Below are positions 25,001 through 35,494 of a stretch of 64,000 nucleotides of DNA, piece by piece. Position numbers and translations under genes: made by a program. This DNA is from Schoenoplectus triqueter (Eukaryota; Streptophyta; Magnoliopsida; Poales; Cyperaceae). Within the stretch, counting starts at the first letter, position 1, and the number at the start of each line of letters is the position of its first letter. The stretch lies in the NCBI GenBank assembly GCA_964058805.1, contig CAXKVV010000004.1, forward strand, positions 1-64,000, written 5' to 3'. Below the pieces are notes generated by a model that did not search any database, was not told the origin of the DNA, and worked only from the letters and a program-made list of their open reading frames with translations.

Positions 25001-28000
25001 AAAAATCTTGAACAACTTGTTTAAACAGCAGTTTCAAATGTATCTTGTTTATGTTTGATGAAAAATTACTGTTAAGGGATATACATATTGGACTGTTGAT
25101 TTAACAATCTTATAATAAACATAATTATGAGTAATTATATTTATTTGCATTAAATTATGTGTAGTTTTGCAGCCAAAAATTTTAAAAATCTCAAATGACT
25201 TGTTTAAACAGCAGTTTCTAACGCATCTTACATATTTGTTGTGAAAAATTAGTATCGTAGAATATTTATATCAATGTGTTAGTTAAATAAATCTTATAAA
25301 GGACATAATTTGGAGTGATTATATTAATTTATACGAAATTATGTGCAGTTATGCGCCGAATAAATTTGGACAGATCAAACAACTTATTTAAACAACAGTT
25401 TTTATTGCATCTTATTAATGTTTTGTGCAAAATTAGTGCGGTACAATATTCATATGGAAGTTTTAATTTTAAAATCTAAAAATGGGCATATTTAGTAGTA
25501 ATTATATTAATTTATGAGAAATTATGTATAGTTATGCATCCAATTTTTTTGAAAAACTATAATAACTTGTTTAAACAGCTGTTTTTCGTGCATTTTACTT
25601 ATATTTTGTACAAGATTAGTATCGTGGAATATTCAAATCGAAGTTCTAATTATAATATCGTATAATAGTCATGATTTAGAGTAATTATATTAATTTATCA
25701 GAAATTATGTATAATTATGTGGCCAGAAATTTTAAAATACTCAAACAACTTGTTTAAACAGCTGTTTTTAAAGCCTGCTACTTATGTATTGTGCAAAATT
25801 AGTGTTGTAGAATGTTCATATTGGAGTGTTAATTAGATTATATTTTAATAGACATAATTAGAAGTGATTATATTAATTTTTACTAAATTATATGTAGTTA
25901 TGGGGAAAAAATGTTTAAATTCTCGAACAACATTTTTAAATAGCCGTTTCTAATGAATCTTACTTCTGCTTTGGGAATAAATAGTGTCGTAGAATATTCA
26001 TATCGAAGTGCTGATTGAACAATCTTATAATAGACATAATTAGGAGTAATTATATTAATGTTCACGAAATTATATGTTTTTATGGGTCCAAAATAAAATA
26101 AAAAATCAAACAAGTTGTTTAAACAGCAGTTTTTGATTTATCTTACTAGCATTTTGTGTCAAATTAGCGTCATAGAATATTAATATCAAAGTTTTAATTA
26201 GATAATCTTATAATAGGCATAATTAGGAGTAATTATATTAATTTTTATGAAACTATATATAGTTATGCGGTAAATTTTTTGAAAAACTCAATTAACTAGT
26301 CTAAACGGCTGTTTTGTTAGTGCATCTTACTTATGTTTTGTGTAAACTTAGTGTCGTAGAATTTTCATATCAAAGTAGTAATTGGATAATCTTCTAGTAG
26401 GTAAAATTAGGTGTAATTCTATTAATTTTGACGTAATTATATGTAGTTATAAGAGAATAAATTTGAAAAATCTTAAACAACTTGTTTAAACAGCAGTTCC
26501 AAATGTATCTTGTTTATGTTTGATGAAAAATTACTGTTAAGGGATATACATATTGGACTGTTGATTTAACAATCTTATAATAGACATAATTATTAGTAAT
26601 TATATTAATTTGCATGAAATTATGTGTAGTTATGCATCCAAAAATTTTAAAAATCTCAAATGACTTGTTTAAACAGCAGTTTCTAACGCATCTTACTTAT
26701 GTTTTGTGAAAAATTAGTATCGTAGAATATTCATATCAATGTGTTAGTTAAATAAATCTTATAAAGGACATAATTCGGAGTGATTATATTAATTTATACA
26801 AAATTATGTGCAGTTATGCGCCGAATAAATTTGGAAAGATCGAACAAATTATTTAAACCACAGTTTTTAATGCATCTTATTTATGTTTTGTGCAAAATTA
26901 GTGCGGTAGAATATTCATATTGAAGTTTTAATTTTAAAATCTTAAAATGGGCATATTTATTATTAATTATATTTATTTATGAGAAATTATGTGTAGTTAT
27001 GCATCCAATTTTTTTGAAAAACTCAAATAACTTTTTTAAACAGTTGTTTTTCGTGCATTCTACTTATATTTTGTGCAAGATTAGTATCGTGGAATATTCA
27101 AATCGAAGTTCTAATTATAATATCTTATAATAGTCATGATTCGGAGTAATTATATTAATTTATCAGAAATTATGTATAATTATGCGGCCAGAAAATTTAA
27201 AATACTCAAACAACTTGTTTAAACAGCTGTTTTTAAAGTCTGTTACTTATGTATTATGCAAAATTAGTGTTGTAGAATGTTCATATTGAAGTGTTAATTA
27301 GATTATATTTTAATAGACATAATTAGAAGTGATTATATTAATTTTCACTAAATTATATGTAGTTATGGGGCAAAAAATGTTTAAATTCTAGAACAACATT
27401 TTTAAATAGCCGTTTCTAATGAATCTTACTTCTGCTTTGGGAATAAATAGTGTCGTAGAATATTCATATCGATGTGCTGATTGAACAATCTTATAATAGA
27501 CATAATTAGGAGTAATTATATTAATTTTCACGAAATTATACGTTTTTATGGGTCCAAAATAAAATAAAAAATCAAACAACTTGTTTAAACAACAGTTTTT
27601 AATGCATCTTACTAGCATTTAGTGTCAAATTAGCGTCATAGAATATTAATATCAAAGTTTGAATTAGATAATCTTATAATAGGCATAATTAGATGTAATT
27701 ATATTAATTTTCACGAAAATATATATAGTTATGCGGCAAAATTTTTGAAAAACTCAATTAACTAGTCTAATCGGCTGTTTTGTTAGTGCATCTTACTTAT
27801 GTTTTGTGTAAACTTAGTGTCGTAGAATTTTCATATCAAAGTAGTAATTGGATAATCTTCTAGTAGGTAAAATTAGGAGTAATTATATTAATTTTGACGT
27901 AATTATATGTAGTTATGAGAGAATAAATTTGAAAAATCTTGAACAACTTGTTTAAACAACAGTTTCAAATGTATCTTGTTTATGTTTGATGAAAAATTAC

Positions 28001-28501
28001 TGTTAAGGGATATACATATTGGACTGTTGATTTAACAATCTTATAATAGACATAATTATAAGTAATTATATTAATTTGTATGAAATTATGTGTAGTTATG
28101 CATCCAAAAATTTTAAAAATCTCAAATGACTTGTTTAAATAGCAGTTTCTAACGCATCTTACTTATGTTTTGTGAAAAATTAGTATCGTAGAATATTCAT
28201 ATCAATGTGTTAGTTAAATAAATCTTATAAAGGACATAATTCGGAGTGATTATATTAATTTATACAAAATTATGTGCAGTTATGCGCCGAATAAATTTGG
28301 AAAGATCAAACAACTTATTTAAACCACAGTTTTTAATGCATCTTATTTATATTTTGTGCAAAATTAGTGCGGTAGAATATTCATATTGAAGTTTTAATTT
28401 TAAAATCTTAAAATGGGCAAATTTATTATTAATTATATTAATTTTTGAGAAATTATGTGTAGTTATGCATCCAATTTTTTTGAAAAACTCAAATAACTTG
28501 T
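19020..28501. repeat. Satellite array, ~183-bp monomers (left part)
   Basis: Tandem monomers of about 183 bp, measured from successive GGAGTAATTATATTAATTT motifs (for example 22747, 22930, 23113, 23296). Each monomer also carries ACTTGTTTAAACAGCWGTTT, a CATCTTACTTATGTTTTGTG block and TCGTAGAATATTCATATCGA. About 50 monomers are present here and about 20 more follow the insertion. Monomers from 19.0 to 20.4 kb are diverged; those from 20.4 to 28.5 kb are homogenised into a higher-order repeat. The short minus-strand ORFs inside are products of the repeat, not genes. Confidence 0.95.
20415..28501. repeat. Higher-order repeat: 8-mer of 1,465 bp with 4.4-kb super-duplication
   Basis: The marker ACAACATTTTTAAATAGCCG occurs at 21531, 22997, 24462, 25927 and 27393, spaced 1465-1466 bp (8 monomers). 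At three units (4,396 bp) the match becomes near-identical: the block from about 20420 on repeats from about 24816 on. For example, a stretch of about 300 bp after 20461 and after 24857 shows one visible difference. Units 1 and 4, and 2 and 5, share private variants; units 3 and 6 are less alike. This indicates unequal exchange of multi-unit blocks. Confidence 0.9.
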
Positions 28502-28817
28502 TGTGCGACCCTTTTTCGCGCGCTCCGCACCGCCGCTGGGCGATGGGATGCGGAAGAAGGACACGGAGATCCCTCCCAAGCGTGCATCTGTTTAATGCCA
28601 GCTGATTCTGCCGTTTAAAATGATTTGGATGCAAATTTAGGGGGTTTTTAGTGATTGTGAGTTCTTGTAGATTTCGGTGGGCGCAAGCCCCCACCGTTAA
28701 TTACCCTGGGCTATTAACCTCGTGGCACCTCTGGATCTTTAAAAGTGAGAAGCAAATAGTATAGTTAAATGATGGTCAAGTGGTCGTCTGGATTCACTGA
28801 AAAAGGGTGATCCCATG

Positions 28818-29282
28818 AAAGACGAACCTACTACAGATCGGTTCAGTCTTTACCGCCTCGAGAGATAACCTTACTACAGATCAGATTAATCTCTTCAAAG
28901 GGGTTTGAGGTAAGTCTACTACAGAACGACTCGACCTCAGTTGATCTAGAAGATAAACCTACTACATAACGGTTCAATCTTAACTAGTCAACAACCAATC
29001 ACACAAAATACAACTCGAAGCACTAAGCCGGTTGATCTTGAGGTTGGTGAATCAGGAGAAGGGTGGATTTGGCCCACGTATTTCTTCTCACTGATCTTCT
29101 AGATCATGAATTCCAAGCGCTAAGCCGATTCATAAACCTAGGAACACAACTGCACACAAAGTCAAACCTGAAGCACTAAGCCAGCTTGACATTGAGGCGT
29201 GTGTCAGTGAAGGAACCTACTACAGAACGGTTCACATTCACTATTTTGTGGATGAATCTACTACAGAACGATTCAATCTCAC
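28818..29282 (+). repeat. Array of stem-loops with constant loops
   Basis: Six copies of the loop TACTACAGAWC (28829, 28872, 28917, 28960, 29218, 29259; one reads TACTACATAAC) are each flanked by arms that differ between copies yet pair with each other. Examples are AAAGACGAACC with GGTTCAGTCTTT, TGAGGTAAGTC with GACTCGACCTCA, and AGTGAAGGAACC with GGTTCACATTCACT. Between them are three copies of a second loop, GAAGCACTAAGCC or its variant (29017, 29114, 29170), with shorter arms such as ATGAAT/ATTCAT. Stem sequence varies with pairing kept while the loop is conserved. Confidence 0.75.
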
Positions 29283-29689
29283 AGTCTCAGGAGATGGACC
29301 AGAAGACAAACTTATCGACGGATGAGTTCAGTCTTACTAGCTCAACTAGTCATGAATTACTTGTTCATGATACCGAGTCATTAAGATGTCGCTTCTTTCG
29401 GACATCGTAATGTTCTTCTTTCTTGAAGTTGACATATCTCTTCATGTTGATGTCGCAGTCTTGGTTATTCTTCAACGAGCGTCAAGATGTTCTTGTCCCG
29501 ACTAATTGTTCTAAATGTTGCATTACTTGTGCAAGATCATTGTGTTACTCTACACCCCTTGTGTGAGCATATTTATTCACCTCTAAAATGTAAAAAGATT
29601 ATTACATTTTTTTTATTGATTTTTATTATTAAGATAATACCTTTCATTATTATCTCTATTACAAAGGTGAATTTATTTTATATATTTTT

Positions 29690-30130
29690 TTTTATTTTGA
29701 ACTCTATTTATTTTTGTAGAAGATTACTTACAAAAATAATAGGAAAATGGATTAGCTATTACATAGAATTTTATTTAGATTTTTGGGATTTTTATAATAG
29801 CTAAGGTAATAGAATTTTGTTTTTTTTATTATTTCTAAACTCTATTTATTTTTGTAGAAAATCACTTACAAAAATAATAGGAAATAAATTGGCTATGATT
29901 TTATTTTGGATTTTTAGAATTTTTATGATAGCCAAAGTAATAGGATTTTATTATTATAGTTTTTATTATTTTTAAATTCTATTTGCTTTATTGAAAACTA
30001 TTTACAAAATAAAAGACGAATTAGCTATTTTTATTTTTTGATTTTTAGAATTTATAATAGCTAAAAGAATTATTATTATTTTTATGATAGTTTTTATTAT
30101 TTTTTATTATTTTTATTTATTATTTATAGA
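29690..30130. repeat. AT-rich tandem repeat, ~137-bp period
   Basis: Units begin TCTATTTATTTTTGTAGAA (29703, 29841, 29978). Each includes TTACAAAAATAATAGG and a TTAGCTATT...AATAGCTAA inverted pair. About three recognisable units, decaying rightwards into AT-rich low-complexity DNA to about 30850. Confidence 0.65.
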
Positions 30131-31214
30131 AAAATATAAGATTTTGTTTTAGATTATTATTATTACTTGGATTTTAGAATTCTTATAATAGCTACAAAGA
30201 ATGAAATTCATTATATTCTTTATTACAATTATATTTTTTATTGCATTTTATTTATCAAAAATATTAGGAATGATTCAATTTTTATTATATTTTATTAGTA
30301 TTTTTAAGCTGAAAATAATAATATTTATTCCATTATTATTATATCTTTATTAGAAATAACCAAAGGAATATGATTTATTTTATTATATAATTTTATTTTG
30401 AAATTCTGAAATATGGTGTATTTATTATTTATTATTATGATTATTTATTTTTATTTTCATAGAAAAGATTAATATTATTATTTATTCTCTTTTATCTTAT
30501 TATTTCTTATTGAATATTATTATTATTATTATTATTTTATGAAAATCACTTGAAAAATCAGTAAAATATATTTAATCATAATTTAAGATTTTATTTGAAT
30601 TTTTGGAATTTTTATAATATTTAAAATGACAAGTCAAAGCTAAATCAAATAAAGAAATACAATATAGTGTATTTTGCTTTTAAATTATTTTTATATAATA
30701 ATATTTCTATAATTATAATATTTTTATACAGAAAAATACTACGGAAAACAAAGAATTTTTAGAAATAAATTTGAGTTAATTTAGAGTTTAGGAACATTTT
30801 CAAATGATTTATTTACTATTTATTTTTGATTTTCTGTTATTAATTGATACTTGGGCTTAATGGATTGGGCCGAGATTAATTTCTGTTATTTTATTTTGTG
30901 AACTGGGCCTAGATCAGAGCTGGGCCGGCCTCTTTCCATTATTCAACTATGATTCATGTGGGCCATCGGATTTACTTTAGGATTAGTTTTTTTAGAAGAT
31001 CAAGGGTCCAGATACATCCTTGTTATTCCTTTTAATTGACAAGTCACAATGGTCGTTGGATCTCTTTAAGATTCCCTTGGATATGTCAGGATTCGTGCTA
31101 ATGCGCTGAGAATCGTGCCAGCTTTGTTCTTCATCTCATCTGTTAGTTACACGCTGAGATCCGTGCTACTAGTATTCCCGACGATTGGGAGCTCCGATTG
31201 ACGATCGGCCGGTG

Positions 31215-32793
31215 GCCCTGGCATCGTCTGGGTGAAAGGAGTTCAGCTGTGACCTTTGATTAGAGATCCATACAATAGATTAAGAGGGGGAGCTGTACCG
31301 ATTTCGGTACAGTGGCACAACTCGGTACCGAATTGAATTAAATCGATTTATCAACCAAATTGAGTGTTGATTCTTGCAACTCTTGCAATATACCTTATCG
31401 CCTGGGTATGATTGATGTATTCATCGACTGTATCTAAACAATTAGCTCGAATTGCAGTAAAAAATTTCAAGTAATTAATACGGTTTGATACCAGATGCGA
31501 AATCGATTACAATCTTGATTGTCAAGGCTTTATGTATGAGATATACATGTTCTCCACCTCTCTGCACAACTTTATTTGATATGTTTCATGATTTTAATAT
31601 GAATTAGAAAGCGGATTTCATGTTATTATGCAGAAGGGATGAACAGATACGTATATTAACTGAACTACTATCGATTCAGTTGTAAATCTCACACAATTGA
31701 ATCTCAATTGAACAATCCAGCTTGCAATAGAGTTAGGAGAGTTATATGAACCCTTCAACTAATCACAATTGCAATTACCATCAAAACTTCCTTTGAATAG
31801 TACTCGGGAGGGTTACAAAAACCCTTCAACCGAGTTTCATATCATCCTACATGCCCTCCCATCATGATCAATATCAAGAATCACAAAGAAAATGAAGAGA
31901 TAAGAAAGAGATAGAGGAATAAACAAAGAAATCGAAAAATGACAAAGAAACTCAGAAAATTCCATTGCTGCCTCACCATTTACATCAATGCTTTCAAGGA
32001 TTGCACACAGTTAACAGCAATTACCTAATCTCTGATGCTTCTTGAGATGAACTAGCCACTGAACAAAGATCCAAGCTTTATGCAATTGAAGAAATTGAAT
32101 CAAGAACACCTAATCTCTCTTCTCTTTTTACAACTATTGTTTCTCTCTCTCTTTGTTTTCTAATGCCAGTCTCCTCTTCTTTAATGGCCAGGATGGGGTT
32201 TATATAGGATTAGAAGCTTAATTGTGATTGGTGGATTGATTAGTGGCCGGATTGCAATCTTCCAATTAATCTCATCCTTTGATTGCATCTTACTCAATGG
32301 TTAGGATTAGTTTGTGCTTCTTTTCAGTCAATTCACTGTCTTGAGTCAACACTTGGCAGTTTCAAGTTTGTTAGAGTCGGTTAAACTCTTCTTCTATTTA
32401 CTCTATTGCCATTTCCTTGCACCAGTTGGCTCTCTCATGTTTCTAGGGCCTTCTAGAACATTCTAATTATTTGAACACTCACAGTACACTCCCTATATAA
32501 GCTCTGAGTAGTTTCTAACCTCAATTAATCAATCAAAAGTTCATTTCTTCACTTGAGCCTCACACTCGGCCTATTCATCCAATTAACACCTCTCTTTGTC
32601 AATTCTTTCAATTGTAAGCTCAGTAGACACCTCTTCACTATCTGGAATTGATCTAGCATCTTCTCATAGTCAATTGAGCACTTTATCACCAAATTCGAGC
32701 ACCTATGCCCATGGCCGGTTTGTGAATTGGTGAAACACTGAACTAGAGGCTTTCAACATTCACCTTGACATTTGCCCTAGCATCGTGTGGGTA
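31215..32793. repeat. Segment bounded by 20-bp imperfect direct repeats
   Basis: GCCCTGGCATCGTCTGGGTG (31215-31234) recurs as GCCCTAGCATCGTGTGGGTA (32774-32793), with similarity extending a few bases further (AAAG). The 1.5 kb between looks different from its surroundings. On the minus strand it has TATATAAACCCC (about 32200-32211) and a PBS-like TGGTATCAAACCG (about 31483-31495). It may be a nested LTR-type insertion, but paired LTRs were not found. Confidence 0.35.
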
Positions 32794-33399
32794 AAAGAAG
32801 CGCCCTTGCATAATCAATTGGACTTGCAAGCATTCACAGAGGTAACTCCTATTTTCAAGTCGATTAACTACTTCTGTCAATTTCTTTCTCCTCTTTCGCT
32901 AATTCTTTCAATTGATTGCTCGAATAGTATCGTGTGAGTGTTCATAAGCTTCTCTGAAGAAGAATTGAAGCAAAAAGTTGTGTAGAACCACCTTCCATTG
33001 ATGAAGCCTTCGCAATCGGGCGGAAGGAAGAGGAAGAGAGGAAGAAGAGAATGGGACGAGGGAGGATCAACCTCGGTTGCGCGCGGTGTACATGAGCCAA
33101 CATTCCAAGCAAGGGGCAGTCAGAGAGAGGAGACACATGGACCAGGTACACACCTAATTCTTTGTTTGATTTAAATTGCTGACTTGATCTGTGTATGAAC
33201 TTGGTGTATGCTTATTAGTGTGAGCTATACATACATAAACATGACAAATGGGCCCCACCTGTAAGTTCTCTGTGCTTAGGCTCACAGGGGTGATCATTAA
33301 TTGATTAATTCACAGATTAGTGTTAATTGAGATGAATTGGCATGCTGTGATTGGTTGCTAGGTTAAACACTCCCTTTTAGCATTAATGATCCAATTAAG

Positions 33400-33890
33400 A
33401 GTTGCTGAGGTGGCTCTGTAATATAGTGCCATGTGGCATAGGCATGCTGAAGTGGCCTGCTATGGTTGTGCCATGTGGCAGATACTGGGGTGATGTGGAC
33501 CACTAGTTGACTGCCACGTGGCACTGAGGTGGGGCCCACCTGTCAGGTGGCTTATGCCTAGGTGGGACCCACTTGCCGACATGGACCAATGGGAAGGTGC
33601 CATGTGGCATCTGTTTGCTGAGGTGGCTTCTCTGTGTGTTGCCATTTGGCATACCCCTTGCTGGTGTGGACCACTCACAGATGGCCATGTGGCAACTGTG
33701 GTGATGTGGCCCAATCAAATTTGGCCATTTGTATCTGCCTGGTGAAGTGGCTGCTGACATGGACCACTGGTTGACTGTCACGTGTCATAAGTGGGACCCA
33801 CATGGGTGAGGTGGACCAATGAGATGCTGACACGTGGCACTGACATGCTGAGGTGGCCCAATGAGATGTTGACACGTGTCACACTCTCTC
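33400..33890. repeat. CACGTG/GTGG-rich degenerate repeats
   Basis: Many related short words: GGTGGACCA, GATGTGGACCACT, TGCCATGTGGCA, GTGGGACCCAC. E-box/G-box palindromes include GCCACGTGGC (33513-33522), CACGTGTC (33779-33786), CACGTGGC (33831-33838) and GACACGTGTC (33871-33880). Open frames across here are artefacts of the repeats. In a host promoter CACGTG would bind bZIP/bHLH factors; here they are part of the inserted element. Confidence 0.55.
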
Positions 33891-34694
33891 TCTTCTCTGA
33901 TTCTGTGTGTGTATGTTTGGGATCCCCGGTTTGCACCCAGATGAATCTCTGTCCCCAAGTTGCACCCAGAGTTGTTCTGATTAAATCTCAGCCCTTGATT
34001 AATTCATTTAATCTGTTTTATCTTCCCTGAATTTATTTTAATAGCTCCACTTATCCAAAAATCATGAAAATTTCACCAAAAATCCCTAAATTCATGATGA
34101 TCATCCCTGTAATTTTTAATTCCATTTTTACCCCTGCCTCTTTGAATTAAAAATTCTTTTGTCAAGAAAACCCTGTTCTTTCTTCTGAATTGATCCCAGA
34201 TTTCAATTGTAGCTCAGTGTCTCTGCCAATTATCTCTCTCTTGCAGAAACCACCCTAACTAAATACCAATTAGACTTGTATTGATATTTATTAGGGTTTA
34301 ATTTGATCAACAGTTGATTACTTGTCAACAATTAATATAAATCTAGACTTGATCAGATGGTTGTTCCCAGCTTTGGCACCTGATCAGTCCTGTGAAATTG
34401 ACTTCCAATCCCTTAATATGAGGGTGATTTGGTCAAAAAGCTGACTACTTATCAGTAATTGACACAAATCAAAGCATGGTTAGGTGGTTGCTCACAGCTT
34501 TGGCATCAGGTCAGCCTTGAAAGCAAAATCACACTTGAAATTTCTCATGATTAGTTGTATCAGAATACTAGCTTGGCATTGACACAATTCCTTGTTGCAC
34601 AGGGATTATACTGCTTCAGTTCTTAGGGTTTGCTTCGAAGATAGATTCTTAGGGTTTAATTCTGACTCATTTGATATTTTGGTCACTGTGGTGT

Positions 34695-35345
34695 GGCGCC
34701 CACCTGTCAGTGAAAAATGATTAGATGGATGACCCCTCTAGAGATCTCCCTCTCTTGAATCTCTTGAGGGTCATCCATCTCGAGTGAACAGGGGATGACA
34801 GGGCTTTTATACCTCTGACTTTTGCCTAAAATTTCCTCGTGGGACTATTGCTTAGCTTTTGTTCCGGATTGATTAGGTTTAGTAGATAAGCTAGTGTTAA
34901 GCTGTCAGAGCTGCTTGCAAATGACTGCCACGTGGGTCCCACTTGTCAGAAAAAATGTGATCAGATGGCTGACCCATCAGGAGATTTCTCTCTCTGGAAT
35001 CTCCTGAGAGTCAGCCACCTCGAATGAGCAGGAGGTGGTGGAGTATTTATATCTCTGTCTCTCACCCTGACATTTCCTTGTGGGATTAGTGCTTAAACCT
35101 TGCTCCGGGTTGATTAGGTTTCTTAGTAAAATAGGCTAGGTCTATGTTGTTAGAGCCGTCTACAAGAGACTGCCAGGTGGGTCCCACTTGTCAGAAAAGA
35201 TATAATCACATGGTGACACCCGAGAGATCTCTCCTCTCTCTCGATCCTCTCGGCTGTCACTCATGCTGAGTGGATAGAGGATAGTGGGGTATTTATACTC
35301 TTCACTTCATGCCCAAAATTTCCTTGTGGGACAAATAAAGTTGCT
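34695..35345 (+). repeat. Three ~240-bp promoter-like tandem modules
   Basis: Units start near GTGGGTCCCACTTGTCAG (CAC.TGTCAG at 34701, 34940, 35185). Each has a hairpin whose stem changes between units but still pairs: GATGGATGACCC/GGGTCATCCATC, then GGCTGAC/GTCAGCC with CAGGAGA/TCTCCTG, then GGTGACA/TGTCAC with CCGAGAG/CTCTCGG. Each hairpin is followed by a TATA-like TTTATAC/TTTATAT and a CCTTGTGGGA block. Confidence 0.75.
35290..35339 (+). promoter_or_regulatory. TATA motif and AATAAA at the right end of the insertion
   Basis: TATTTATA (35290-35297) in the last module is followed by AATAAA (35334-35339). If the insertion is an LTR, this would be its promoter and polyadenylation signal, leaving about 155 bp of U5-like sequence before the CA end. 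Confidence 0.4.
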
Positions 35346-35494
35346 CCGGAGTTCCGTTAGCGACTTCTTCTGATCAGTGGGCCCTCTCTTCCCTGCTTCT
35401 CTTCTCTCCTCTTCTTATGATTTATTATTATTGATAATTGATTTTATTTTCATTTATTCGGCTACTTATCCTTGGAATTTTTCAAGGGTAAACA

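Larger units (their letters stand above)
28502..35494 (+). mobile_element. ~7.0-kb non-coding insertion in the satellite; candidate giant solo LTR
   Basis: The satellite breaks off at ...AACTTGT and resumes at CTTATTTAAACAG in the expected repeat phase, so this is an insertion. It starts TGTGCGACCC and ends GGGTAAACA, with flanking 5-mers CTTGT/CTTAT (one mismatch): TG...CA ends and a 5-bp duplication as in LTR retroelements. No protein domain is recognisable in any frame and no pair of terminal direct repeats is visible, so it is not an ordinary two-LTR element. Near the right end are three promoter-like repeats with TATA motifs, then AATAAA (35334-35339) about 155 bp before the CA end, which is a U3-R-U5-like order. 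Alternatives are a large non-autonomous element of another class or a composite. Confidence 0.6.

Noticed and set aside
21502..27618. Repeated minus-strand ORFs of 71-89 codons (MFDFLFYFGPI...)
   Set aside because: They recur at exactly the satellite higher-order period and start and stop in satellite monomers. They are shadows of the repeat.
33460..34030. Several overlapping open frames on both strands
   Set aside because: They arise from GTGG/CCAC-rich repeats in the insertion; the translations are low-complexity and match nothing known.
28502..35494. Helitron interpretation of the 7-kb insertion
   Set aside because: The ends are TG...CA rather than TC...CTRR, no 3' subterminal hairpin is visible, and short flanking duplications are present, which Helitrons do not make.
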